Made by a program: the position numbers and the translations under genes. Of a stretch of DNA of 39,471 nucleotides, positions 32,796 through 39,471 are shown in pieces. The first letter of the stretch is position 1. The number at the start of each line of letters is the position of its first letter. The notes beneath the pieces were generated by a model. That model worked only from the letters and a program-made list of their open reading frames with translations. It searched no databases and was not told the DNA's origin. This stretch comes from Candidatus Izemoplasmatales bacterium (GTDB taxonomy: Bacteria; Bacillota_I; Bacilli_A; Izemoplasmatales; Hujiaoplasmataceae), in contig JAQUZN010000007.1 in assembly GCA_028691315.1 (NCBI GenBank), forward strand, positions 5,157-44,627, read 5' to 3'.

Positions 32796-33362
32796 TTGAA
32801 CATTAAAATTGAAAGACTGAATATCACAAATCAAAATAGTTTATTTTCCTTGTTCGAAAATTCTCATTACGAACATTCTCCCTCATGGAAAACTTGCTAC
32901 TGCAGATTTTACCATACTACTTGTTCAATGGATGAATGGATTACAAGAAGTAAAGACACAAATCGGAATGAAGCTATGAAGGAAATTAAAAGCGGTAAGA
33001 TGCAAGGCTTTTTAGCAATGGATAATGACAAATGTGTGGGATGGGTGAATGCTGCACCGATTCTAAACTATCCAAGATTAGAGAATCATCTAGATTCTTC
33101 TTTTAAAAACCCAAAAACAGCTTTAACAATATGTTTTGTTATTGATGAAGCATACCGGGGACTAAAAATATCTTCAATGCTTCTAGATACAGCGATAGAT
33201 TTCTTTAAAACAAATGGTTATGAGCGAATGATTGCTTTACCAGTTCATAGTGATGTTTTAGAAAAAATGTATCGTGGCATCAAACAAATGTACTTAAACA
33301 GAGGATATGTTGAAATATCTTGTGAAAATGATTTATCGGTAATGGCACTTGATTTAGTATAA
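32796..33362 (+). CDS. GNAT-family acetyltransferase with N-terminal Cys/His motif
   Basis: A 188-aa acetyltransferase. TTG at 32796 is chosen because AAGGAAGTG is well spaced from it; GTG at 32787 abuts the RBS. The acetyl-CoA loop lies in ICFVIDEAYRGLKISSML (the V-x-x-x-x-R-G-x type A motif), followed by a C-terminal MYLNRGYVEI segment. The N-terminus has WKTCYCRFYHTTC with three Cys and one His, a pattern seen in a subset of GNAT proteins and possibly metal-binding. Substrate unknown. Monocistronic. Confidence 0.75.
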   Translation: MNIKIERLNITNQNSLFSLFENSHYEHSPSWKTCYCRFYHTTCSMDEWITRSKDTNRNEAMKEIKSGKMQGFLAMDNDKCVGWVNAAPILNYPRLENHLDSSFKNPKTALTICFVIDEAYRGLKISSMLLDTAIDFFKTNGYERMIALPVHSDVLEKMYRGIKQMYLNRGYVEISCENDLSVMALDLV

Positions 33363-33396
33363 AAAAATATCACTTCATTATGATATGATATTTTTT
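33362..33396. terminator. Bidirectional AT-rich terminator
   Basis: Eleven-bp inverted repeat AAAAAATATCA/TGATATTTTTT (33362-33372 and 33386-33396) between the convergent acetyltransferase genes, with T runs in both directions. Confidence 0.65.
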
Positions 33397-33934
33397 ACTT
33401 ATTAACGTAAATTCTGAATATATGCATATGAAAAACATGTGCTTTATTATATCCTATCTCTTCAATGGTATCTACGTACTTAAACCCACACTTTTTTAGA
33501 AATTCAATTGAAGGAATATTTTTTTCTTCAGTAAAAGCACTAATATACTTAAAAGGCATCATACCAAATGCATACTTTGTAACTGCTTGAATCGCTTCTG
33601 ACATCAAACCGCGTCTTTGATATGATGGTAAGATTCCATAGCCAAGTTCACAAGAAAGTGGATCCTCATGAAAATTCCATAACGAAATAGTGCCAATGAG
33701 TTTGGAACTCTCATTATCAACTATACCCCATATCAGCCACTTAGAGTCTATTATGCCAAAATTCATTGTTTCTATATATTTTTTGGTTTGTTCAATGTTT
33801 GTGTCTGTGACATTGTCGATGTATAGATTCATCTCTTCATTACTTCTAATAATAAATAGTTCTTCGACGTCCTCAGTTAATAATTTTCGTAAGGTCAATC
33901 GACTAGTATTTAGATTTTGAAATATTAATTTCAT
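33395..33934 (-). CDS. GNAT-family acetyltransferase, RimJ/RimL type
   Basis: A 179-aa GNAT protein; start at ATG 33934 because GAAGGTG lies directly upstream (an earlier in-frame ATG at 33955 lacks this). Hallmarks: LTLRKLLTEDVEEL near the N-terminus, CELGYGILPSYQRRGLMSEA with the acetyl-CoA QRRG loop, and SIEFLKKCGFKYV near the C-terminus, the standard form of ribosomal-protein or amine acetyltransferases. The substrate is unknown. It is the only gene of its unit. Confidence 0.85.
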   Translation of the reverse strand: MKLIFQNLNTSRLTLRKLLTEDVEELFIIRSNEEMNLYIDNVTDTNIEQTKKYIETMNFGIIDSKWLIWGIVDNESSKLIGTISLWNFHEDPLSCELGYGILPSYQRRGLMSEAIQAVTKYAFGMMPFKYISAFTEEKNIPSIEFLKKCGFKYVDTIEEIGYNKAHVFHMHIFRIYVNK

Positions 33935-34024
33935 CAAATCACCTTCAAGTATCATTTCTCTATCTTAATTATACTTAAAAAATAATAAACTATCAAATAT
34001 TTTAAAAAAAGATGAAAATAGATA

Positions 34025-34071
34025 TTGTGTTTCACACAGTATTGTGGTATTCTCTTAGTGTGCAATGCACA
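34025..34071 (+). promoter_or_regulatory. padR-HAAS promoter with two TGTG/CACA palindromes
   Basis: TTGTGT (34025-34030), 17-bp spacer, TATTCT (34048-34053). TGTG-TTT-CACA (34026-34036) overlaps the -35 box, and TGTGC-AAT-GCACA (34059-34071) covers the expected start point. Two related operators flanking a promoter fit autorepression by the PadR protein encoded next. Confidence 0.55.
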
Positions 34072-34085
34072 GTAAGGAGAACAAT

Positions 34086-34403
34086 ATGAACTCACAATTC
34101 AAAAAAGGAATCATTGAAATGTGCGTAATGAGCCTTATTTCAGAGAAAGATATGTACGGATTTGAAGTGATAGAAACTTTAGCAAAGGAAATTGACGTCA
34201 ATGAGAACACGGTATATCCGATTCTTAGAAGATTGACAGTTCAAGGCTTCTTTAGTACTTATCTCTCCTCGACAGGAATCGCCGCACCAAGAAAATACTA
34301 TAAAATTACTGCAACCGGTTCAGAGAAAGTAAAAGAATATCAAGAGGAATGGAGCACATTCCTAAAAGCTGTTTTCAATATATTAGGGGGGAACAAAAGA
34401 TGA
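34086..34403 (+). CDS. PadR-family transcriptional regulator, short form
   Basis: A 105-aa PadR-s1-type repressor consisting of a winged helix only. ATG 34086 follows AAGGAG; the open frame upstream lies in the operator. Motifs: CVMSLISEKDMYGFEVIETL (first helices), NENTVYPILRRLTVQGF (recognition helix), and PRKYYKITATG (wing). It overlaps the next gene by ATGA. In Bacillota this short PadR type is commonly paired with a HAAS/DUF1700 membrane protein, as here. Confidence 0.92.
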   Translation: MNSQFKKGIIEMCVMSLISEKDMYGFEVIETLAKEIDVNENTVYPILRRLTVQGFFSTYLSSTGIAAPRKYYKITATGSEKVKEYQEEWSTFLKAVFNILGGNKR

Positions 34404-35347
34404 AAAATAAGTATTTACGCGAAATTAAAGAAAAATTGCTTGCATATGAAATTACAACTACAGAATTAAACGATATCTTATCTGATTACGATCAAATGTT
34501 TGATGATGGGCTTGAAAAAGGGTTATCCGATCAAGAAGTAATCGACTTTTTAGGAAATCCAGAAAAAGTTGTCAGAGAACTTTCTGAGAGTTATATCTTA
34601 AAATCCGAAAACAAACATCGTTACTCGAATAAAATTGTTGCGTTAATGCCTTTTCTTACAACGGTTACCTACGTTATTCTAGGGTTATATTTTGATTTAT
34701 GGCACCCTATGTGGCTTATATTCTTACTAATTCCAGTAGTTGCTATCATATCGAATGCAAGAACTAATATCATTCAAACTTTAACCGCATTGTCACCATT
34801 TATTGCGACTGTCACTTTTATACTTTTAGGTACCTATCTTAATGCATGGAATCCTGCTTGGTTGGTTTTTCTTATCATACCAGTTCTTGGGGTTCTTAAT
34901 AGCAAAGACTTTTGGAAGTCATTTGGATTTATTGTAACAATCCTTATGGCCTGTTTCATATATTTGTATGCTGGGTACGCTTACAACGCTTGGGGACAAG
35001 GTGCCTTAGCATTCTTTTTACCCTTTGCATATGGAATCTTAACAAATGACATCAAAGTTTCATTTGGTAAAGGTCTACTTGTAAAAATTACCGTTGTATT
35101 ATCGCTTATAATCTATTTTGTCTTTGGTTTCTTCTTTAACACTTGGGGATACTTATGGATGATTTTCTTAGCTATTCCGATGGTTTCAATTATCAGGTAT
35201 TCTGGTAAAAATGCAAGACTAGTCGCATTAATGCCTTTTATTTCTACCATTATCTTCTTTTGTTTAGGATATTTTTTCGGGCTATGGGCTATTTCCTGGA
35301 TTGCGTTCCTTCTTATTCCAGTTGTCGCAATCATTAAAAACGCTTAA
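34400..35347 (+). CDS. HAAS-domain membrane protein with five-fold internal repeat
   Basis: A 315-aa protein. Residues 1-70 form a HAAS (DUF1700-like) helical domain: MKNKYLREIKEKL...GLSDQEVIDFLGNPEKVV. Residues 80-312 are five tandem hairpins of 47-52 residues, each two hydrophobic segments joined by a turn with a Trp (101, 150, 198, 249, 296) and ending in F/L-x-x-P (Pro112, 161, 208, 260, 307). It starts in ATGA overlap with padR (ATG 34400). Such PadR-HAAS pairs are common but their function is unclear; a role in sensing membrane stress is inference. Confidence 0.85.
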   Translation: MKNKYLREIKEKLLAYEITTTELNDILSDYDQMFDDGLEKGLSDQEVIDFLGNPEKVVRELSESYILKSENKHRYSNKIVALMPFLTTVTYVILGLYFDLWHPMWLIFLLIPVVAIISNARTNIIQTLTALSPFIATVTFILLGTYLNAWNPAWLVFLIIPVLGVLNSKDFWKSFGFIVTILMACFIYLYAGYAYNAWGQGALAFFLPFAYGILTNDIKVSFGKGLLVKITVVLSLIIYFVFGFFFNTWGYLWMIFLAIPMVSIIRYSGKNARLVALMPFISTIIFFCLGYFFGLWAISWIAFLLIPVVAIIKNA

Positions 35348-35352
35348 TTCAA

Positions 35353-35387
35353 AAACAGAAACTTTCAAATAGTTTCTGTTTTTTTAT
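35353..35387. terminator. Terminator between padR-HAAS and azlCD
   Basis: Eleven-bp perfect stem AAACAGAAACT/AGTTTCTGTTT (35353-35363 and 35371-35381), 7-nt loop, T run to 35386. A-rich upstream flank may allow use from the other side. Confidence 0.85.
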
Positions 35388-35394
35388 TATATGT

Positions 35395-35712
35395 TTAGAT
35401 AAGTATAAAATTCATGAGAATGATGTAAACAAAAGTTGGCCCAAAAATACTTAACAAAATATTATTGAACTTCAATTGGAGTAAAATGACAAGTCCAAGA
35501 CAAATTACTTCAGGAATACCATATGGACTACTTACAAAGGATAAATGTTGTAAAGAATACACAACAAGTAGCCCAAATGAAGCCATTGGTAGTACTTTCG
35601 ATAAATAATCTAACCACTTTGTTTTTTTAAACACTTCGTTTAATACCAATGGCAAAAACCTTGTAAGCATTGTTGCAAGAGTCGCGGTGACGACAATCCA
35701 AAATGATATCAT
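35395..35712 (-). CDS. azlD: AzlD-family branched-chain amino acid exporter subunit
   Basis: A 105-aa protein with four membrane segments and the AzlD signature TMLTRFLPLVL near residue 14. AzlD works with AzlC to export branched-chain or related amino acids. It overlaps azlC by 4 bp, indicating coupled translation and a stoichiometric complex. Confidence 0.88.
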   Translation of the reverse strand: MISFWIVVTATLATMLTRFLPLVLNEVFKKTKWLDYLSKVLPMASFGLLVVYSLQHLSFVSSPYGIPEVICLGLVILLQLKFNNILLSIFGPTFVYIILMNFILI

Positions 35713-36404
35713 AGTATCTTTGCCTTACTTACATATTTTTTTTCATACAAGATTAAAAATAGGACTATAAGTACCATTGCTGGGACAATAAACTGGTCTT
35801 TAAATATAAGAACCATTCCAAGTGAAATAAAAAAGCCAACCCATCCTGGAATTTTAACTTTGGATTTTTTCATTTGAGAAACTAAAACACTCACAAAAAG
35901 AGCAGTCAAAATAAAATCAAGTCCAACAATTTCAAATGGTAAGATACTTCCTAGAATGCCTCCTAGGACACTTCCTGTCACCCAGTATATATGATGTAAC
36001 AACGTAACAGTTAAGTAATACTTCTTCTTATTAAGAATATTAGACAAGTCATGACTGTTTAGTACGGTAAATGTTTCATCTGTTAATCCAAAATATAAGT
36101 ACCACTTACTATTTAGACATTTGCTATATTTTTCATTCATGGAGATTCCATAAAAAATATGTCTTGCATTTATTATGAAGATGATAAAAAATACGTAAAT
36201 TGGATGAATTTGCAATGATAAAAAAGATACCATTGCAAATTGAGCAGATCCAGCAAACGTAAATAAACTAATAAAAAATGACCATATAAAATTGTATCCA
36301 TTATGCTCCATAACCATGCCATATCCAATGCCTAAAAACAAAAAGGCAATCATAACTGGTATGGTATGGATAAACGCTTTTTTAAATGTTTGATTCAAAA
36401 TCAT
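35709..36404 (-). CDS. azlC: AzlC-family branched-chain amino acid exporter
   Basis: The start is placed at ATG 36404 (MILNQTFKKAF), next to AGAGGAA; TTG 36398 is an alternative with better spacing, and an earlier ATG at 36437 has no RBS. The 231-aa protein has multiple membrane segments and AzlC landmarks: LGIGYGMVME, FTFAGSAQFAMV, NARHIFYGIS and GLTDETF. With AzlD it forms an amino acid exporter; the exported amino acid is not shown by sequence. No Lrp/AzlB regulator is adjacent. Confidence 0.9.
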   Translation of the reverse strand: MILNQTFKKAFIHTIPVMIAFLFLGIGYGMVMEHNGYNFIWSFFISLFTFAGSAQFAMVSFLSLQIHPIYVFFIIFIINARHIFYGISMNEKYSKCLNSKWYLYFGLTDETFTVLNSHDLSNILNKKKYYLTVTLLHHIYWVTGSVLGGILGSILPFEIVGLDFILTALFVSVLVSQMKKSKVKIPGWVGFFISLGMVLIFKDQFIVPAMVLIVLFLILYEKKYVSKAKIL

Positions 36405-36558
36405 TTCCTCTTTTACCGTTATTTTTTTGTATTTCAAACATTATATCACATCTTTTTTTAAAAAATACATTGTTTTATGTAAAATAACTCATTCTAAATT
36501 TGAATATACTTAAGAAAGCTCTTTTCCTTGAAAAATCATATCTTTTGTGGGAAAATGA

Positions 36559-36594
36559 TATAATAGATATTATTATTTGTTGAACTATGGTTCA
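36559..36594 (+). promoter_or_regulatory. -10 box and palindrome upstream of the chromate-transporter genes
   Basis: TATAAT at 36559-36564 without a good -35 partner, and an inverted repeat TGAAC-TATG-GTTCA at 36581-36594, about 24 bp before the first chr ATG. Candidate operator only. Confidence 0.4.
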
Positions 36595-36617
36595 TGAGGA
36601 AGAAAGCGAGGAAAACA

Positions 36618-37169
36618 ATGGTTGGTTTATTTCAAATATTTCTAGTTTTTCTTAAAATTGGCGCTTTCACATTTGGTGGCGGTCTAGCAATGATTCCAGT
36701 TATTAAACGGGAAATTGTTGCGAAAGGTTGGATCAACGATGATGAACTAGCTGATTATATTTCGGTGTCTCAAACTGCACCTGGAATGATTGCAATCAAT
36801 ATTGCAACCCTTGTTGGTCTTCACTTAAGAGGTAGGAAGGGTGCACTTATGGCGGTATTAGGTGTTGTGTTACCATCCATAATCGTTATTATATTAATTG
36901 CAACGGGTTTAAGACATTTTTCTGAAATTCCTCTTATAGTAAGTGCTCTAAATGGAATAAACCTTGTCGTAATCGTTCTTTTGGTTTATGCAATTTTTGA
37001 TATTGGAAAAAATGCGATTAAAGATATGTTTACGTTGGTTTATGCAATCTTGTGTTTTGCACTAATTTATTTTCTTGACGTGCCTACATATCTTGTTATC
37101 TTATTATCTTTTTTACTCGGAACATTATTAACTCTTTATCATATCTACAAAAGGAGGGTACAAAAATGA
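36618..37169 (+). CDS. Chromate transporter family protein, first half
   Basis: A 183-aa short-chain ChrA-type (CHR domain) membrane protein with about five to six helices. ATG 36618 is preceded by GCGAGG; upstream in-frame codons overlap that RBS. Signature: FTFGGGLAMIPVIKREIV near residue 16 followed by SVSQTAPGMIAIN. Short CHR proteins are usually encoded as pairs and act as a heterodimer equivalent to full-length ChrA. Some export chromate; many have unknown anion substrates. It overlaps the next gene by 4 bp. Confidence 0.88.
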   Translation: MVGLFQIFLVFLKIGAFTFGGGLAMIPVIKREIVAKGWINDDELADYISVSQTAPGMIAINIATLVGLHLRGRKGALMAVLGVVLPSIIVIILIATGLRHFSEIPLIVSALNGINLVVIVLLVYAIFDIGKNAIKDMFTLVYAILCFALIYFLDVPTYLVILLSFLLGTLLTLYHIYKRRVQK

Positions 37170-37699
37170 TTGAACTCTTCTTTGTCTTTATATACGTAGG
37201 ATTATTTACCATTGGTGGTGGAATGGCAGCTATTCCATTAATCCAACAAGCAGTTGTCTTAAGAGGGTGGTTAACCTTAGCCGATTTTACTTCTATGGTG
37301 GGAATTGCTCAATCTACCCCAGGTCCAATAGGAATCAATGTTGCGACTTATGTTGGATTCGAACAAGCAGGTATCTTAGGCGCTATTGTTGCGTCAATTG
37401 GTTTTATATTACCCTCATTTGTTATTGTTTCTTTTCTAGCTAGTTTACTAAGAAAATACCGAAAATCAGAACTAGTTGTAAATTGGTTTTATTTTATTAA
37501 GGCATCTATTATTGGACTAATCGGCTATGCACTTGTGTCCATAACATTAAATTCAGTCTTAAGTTTTAATTCTATCCATGATATTCCTTATATTGCTTTT
37601 ATCATCCTTATCGCATTGTTCGTGATTTTTAAAATCCTTAAAAAATATCCTTGGTTAGTAATCTTAATTGGTGCTGGGCTAGGCATGTTATTCTTATAA
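37166..37699 (+). CDS. Chromate transporter family protein, second half
   Basis: A 177-aa CHR-domain protein, the partner of the previous gene (ATGA overlap, RBS GGAGGG). Signature: FTIGGGMAAIPLIQQAVV followed by GIAQSTPGPIGINVATYVG. The two CHR proteins share layout but not close sequence, as expected for the oppositely oriented halves. It is followed after 12 bp by a gamma-glutamyltranspeptidase-like gene, an unusual partner that leaves the anion uncertain. Confidence 0.88.
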   Translation: MIELFFVFIYVGLFTIGGGMAAIPLIQQAVVLRGWLTLADFTSMVGIAQSTPGPIGINVATYVGFEQAGILGAIVASIGFILPSFVIVSFLASLLRKYRKSELVVNWFYFIKASIIGLIGYALVSITLNSVLSFNSIHDIPYIAFIILIALFVIFKILKKYPWLVILIGAGLGMLFL

Positions 37700-37711
37700 C
37701 GAGGTGCATTC

Positions 37712-39325
37712 ATGTTTGAATATTTTAGTAAAGATTATCCTTTTCCATCTAAAAGAAATGTTGTTTATGCCCAAAATGGAATGATAGCTACAAGTCAACC
37801 ATTAGCTAGTCAGGCAGGATTAGATATTTTAAAAAAAGGTGGTAATGCTGTTGATGCCGCTATTGCTGTTGCTGCATGTTTAACTGTTGTCGAACCGACT
37901 TCTAATGGAATCGGCGGCGATGCCTTTGCGATTGTTTGGATGAAAGATCACATTTATGGACTCAATGCAAGCGGCGTCTCGCCCAAAAAAATATCAATCG
38001 AGGCATTAAAAAATCTAGGAGTGAAAGAAATTCCTAGATTTGGTTTTATTCCCGTGACTGTTCCAGGTATTCCTTCTGCTTGGGCAAGTCTCTCAAAGAG
38101 ATTTGGAAAATTAACATTGCTTGAATGTCTTACTCCGGCTATTGAATACGCAAAAAATGGATATCCAATTAGCCCAACATTGGCTACTAGTTGGAACAAT
38201 GCTTTTAAGATATATTCTAAAAACTTACATGGGAAAGAATTTGACTCGTGGTTTGATACCTTTACTATTAACCATAAAGCGCCTATGGAAGGTGAAGTTT
38301 GGTCTTCAATTGATCATGCAAATACGCTTGAATTAATTGGTATTACAAATGCAGAAGCTTTTTACAAAGGTGTTCTTTCCGATAAAATTGACGCATACTC
38401 TAAAAAGTTTGATGGTTTTATCCGAAAAAGTGATTTAGAAGATTATGAACCCATATGGGTCGAACCCATAAAAGTTTCATATAAAGGATTTGATGTTTGG
38501 GAAATACCACCGAATGGTCAAGGTTTAGTTGCACTTGTTGCCTTGAAAATCATGGAAGGATTTGACATTTCTTCAAAATCGAGGCTAGAAATAATGCATT
38601 TGCAAATTGAATCGATGAAGCTTGCTTTTTCAGATGGAAATGCATATATCTGTGATCCTTCAAATCAAGCAGTTACACCAAGTGATTTGCTAAATCCCAG
38701 TTATATTGAAAATAGACGAAAGTTAATTAAGGAAATCGCTAGTATTTTTAGCGTCGGAAAACCAAGTGGTGGTGGAACAGTATATTTGGCTACTGCCGAT
38801 AAAGATGGTAATATGGTTTCCTATATCCAAAGTAATTATATGGGATTTGGTTCAGGGCTAGTCGTACCTGGCACAGGAATTGCCCTTCAAAACAGAGGGC
38901 ATAATTTTACTTTAGACATACATCATCCAAATCATTTGATGCCAGGAATTAGACCATACCATACGATTATTCCAGGTTTTTTAACAAAAGGGCAAAAAGC
39001 CATCGGACCATTTGGGGTAATGGGCGGTTTTATGCAACCTCAAGGACATATGCAGGTTGTTATGAATATAGTAGATTTTGAATTTAATCCCCAAAGTGCG
39101 ATTGATGCACCTCGTTGGCAGTGGCTTGAAGGAAAAAAAATTGCTTTAGAAAAATCTATACCACAATCAATAATTCAAGGTTTAATAAAGCTTGGCCATG
39201 ATGTTGTTGTATTAGAAGATAGTTCTAGTTTTGGCCGAGGAGAGATTATTTTTAGAGATTCAGAGTCGGGTGTTTTAGTTGGTGGCTGTGAACCTAGGTG
39301 TGATGCCTCTATCTCAGCGTGGTAG
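37712..39325 (+). CDS. Gamma-glutamyltranspeptidase-like Ntn hydrolase (YwrD type), cytoplasmic
   Basis: A 537-aa Ntn-hydrolase proenzyme. GMIATSQPLASQAGLDIL and KGGNAVDAAIA are the N-terminal signatures. The self-cleaving nucleophile is Thr356 in GGGTVYLATAD, followed by GNMVSYIQSNYMGFGSG. The C-terminal GGFMQPQGHMQ and DAPRW segments are also standard. There is no signal peptide, which separates it from secreted Ggt and matches B. subtilis YwrD (525 aa). It hydrolyses or transfers a gamma-glutamyl or related amide; the real substrate is unknown. Last gene of a three-gene unit with the CHR pair (RBS GAGGTG). Confidence 0.88.
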   Translation: MFEYFSKDYPFPSKRNVVYAQNGMIATSQPLASQAGLDILKKGGNAVDAAIAVAACLTVVEPTSNGIGGDAFAIVWMKDHIYGLNASGVSPKKISIEALKNLGVKEIPRFGFIPVTVPGIPSAWASLSKRFGKLTLLECLTPAIEYAKNGYPISPTLATSWNNAFKIYSKNLHGKEFDSWFDTFTINHKAPMEGEVWSSIDHANTLELIGITNAEAFYKGVLSDKIDAYSKKFDGFIRKSDLEDYEPIWVEPIKVSYKGFDVWEIPPNGQGLVALVALKIMEGFDISSKSRLEIMHLQIESMKLAFSDGNAYICDPSNQAVTPSDLLNPSYIENRRKLIKEIASIFSVGKPSGGGTVYLATADKDGNMVSYIQSNYMGFGSGLVVPGTGIALQNRGHNFTLDIHHPNHLMPGIRPYHTIIPGFLTKGQKAIGPFGVMGGFMQPQGHMQVVMNIVDFEFNPQSAIDAPRWQWLEGKKIALEKSIPQSIIQGLIKLGHDVVVLEDSSSFGRGEIIFRDSESGVLVGGCEPRCDASISAW

Positions 39326-39344
39326 TAAATTTCAATAAAAAAAT

Positions 39345-39380
39345 AGGCCGATTACATTTGTAATTGGTCTTATATTTTCT
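39345..39380 (+). terminator. Terminator after the ggt-like gene
   Basis: Eleven-bp stem with two G-U pairs, AGGCCGATTAC/GTAATTGGTCT (39345-39355 and 39360-39370), ATTT loop, then a T-rich tail. It lies between convergent genes. Confidence 0.7.
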
Positions 39381-39471
39381 ATAGATAATAATGCTTTATT
39401 GGAAGATCTAATAGTTCATTATACTCATAAATAAGGGGTTTACCTGTAGGCAACTCGATATTCATAATCTC
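39379..39471 (-). CDS. gpmA: C-terminus of 2,3-bisphosphoglycerate-dependent phosphoglycerate mutase
   Basis: Only the last 30 codons are inside the window, ending TAG at 39379. The peptide contains NIELPTGKPLIYEYNE followed by LPIKHYYL, which matches the conserved C-terminal strand of GpmA (NIPTGVPLVYEF...LKRYYL in E. coli), interconverting 3- and 2-phosphoglycerate in glycolysis. The catalytic histidine region lies outside, so activity cannot be judged. Confidence 0.75.
   Translation of the reverse strand, partial: EIMNIELPTGKPLIYEYNELLDLPIKHYYL

Noticed and set aside
36618-37699. A frameshifted full-length chrA gene
   Set aside because: Both halves have their own RBS, start and stop with a clean 4-bp overlap, as in normal short-chain CHR pairs.

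Overview
The window is about 39.5 kb of AT-rich DNA, densely coded, with Shine-Dalgarno sites of the GGAGG/AAGGAG type, Rho-independent terminators and many Bacillota-like families (PadR regulators, AzlCD, YwrD-like Ggt, UraA/PyrP-type permease). TGA is used as a stop and Trp is TGG, so the standard code applies. This suggests a low-GC Gram-positive or a standard-code relative of the Mollicutes (Izemoplasmatales/Haloplasma/Erysipelotrichia-like). That placement is inference, not something the sequence proves.

The core of the window (4487-24214, minus strand) is one unbroken run of 18 head-to-tail genes, most touching or overlapping, that looks like a purine/urate catabolic operon. In transcription order it encodes: a MocA-like cofactor nucleotidyltransferase; a first three-subunit molybdenum hydroxylase (FAD, 2Fe-2S, Moco); an unknown membrane protein; an XdhC-type Moco-insertion factor; a THEP1-like NTPase; a hydantoinase/dihydropyrimidinase; an SsnA-like amidohydrolase; a PreA-like flavin/4Fe-4S oxidoreductase; a second three-subunit molybdenum hydroxylase in a different subunit order; adenine deaminase; two different fold-type II PLP enzymes; a YgeY-type M20 hydrolase; and a YgeW-type knotted carbamoyltransferase. 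The set resembles the E. coli ygeW-ygeX-ygeY-hyuA-ygfK-ssnA-xdhD region and related gut-anaerobe clusters for anaerobic purine breakdown, but classical YgeX and YgfK are replaced by other proteins. The operon starts at a TATAAT box overlapped by a perfect 8-bp-arm palindrome, with a cre-like site in the leader.

On the left flank (1-4432) lie a truncated DUF318/YraQ-type permease with a strong, palindrome-bearing promoter, ExoA, a UraA-type permease divergent from a GuaD-type guanine deaminase, and ThpR. Guanine deaminase and adenine deaminase would feed xanthine and hypoxanthine to the hydroxylases.

The right flank (24385-39471) is a mosaic of small units: a cytoplasmic 5'-nucleotidase-like enzyme with a PfkB kinase; an APH-like kinase; an MFS transporter; a metallophosphatase; a PadR regulator coupled to a NapH-like polyferredoxin; an unknown membrane protein; two GNAT acetyltransferases; a second PadR coupled to a membrane protein with five internal repeats; AzlCD; a two-gene chromate-family transporter with a gamma-glutamyltranspeptidase-like enzyme; and the last 30 codons of a phosphoglycerate mutase. 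I saw no rRNA, tRNA, CRISPR array, insertion sequence or phage gene.
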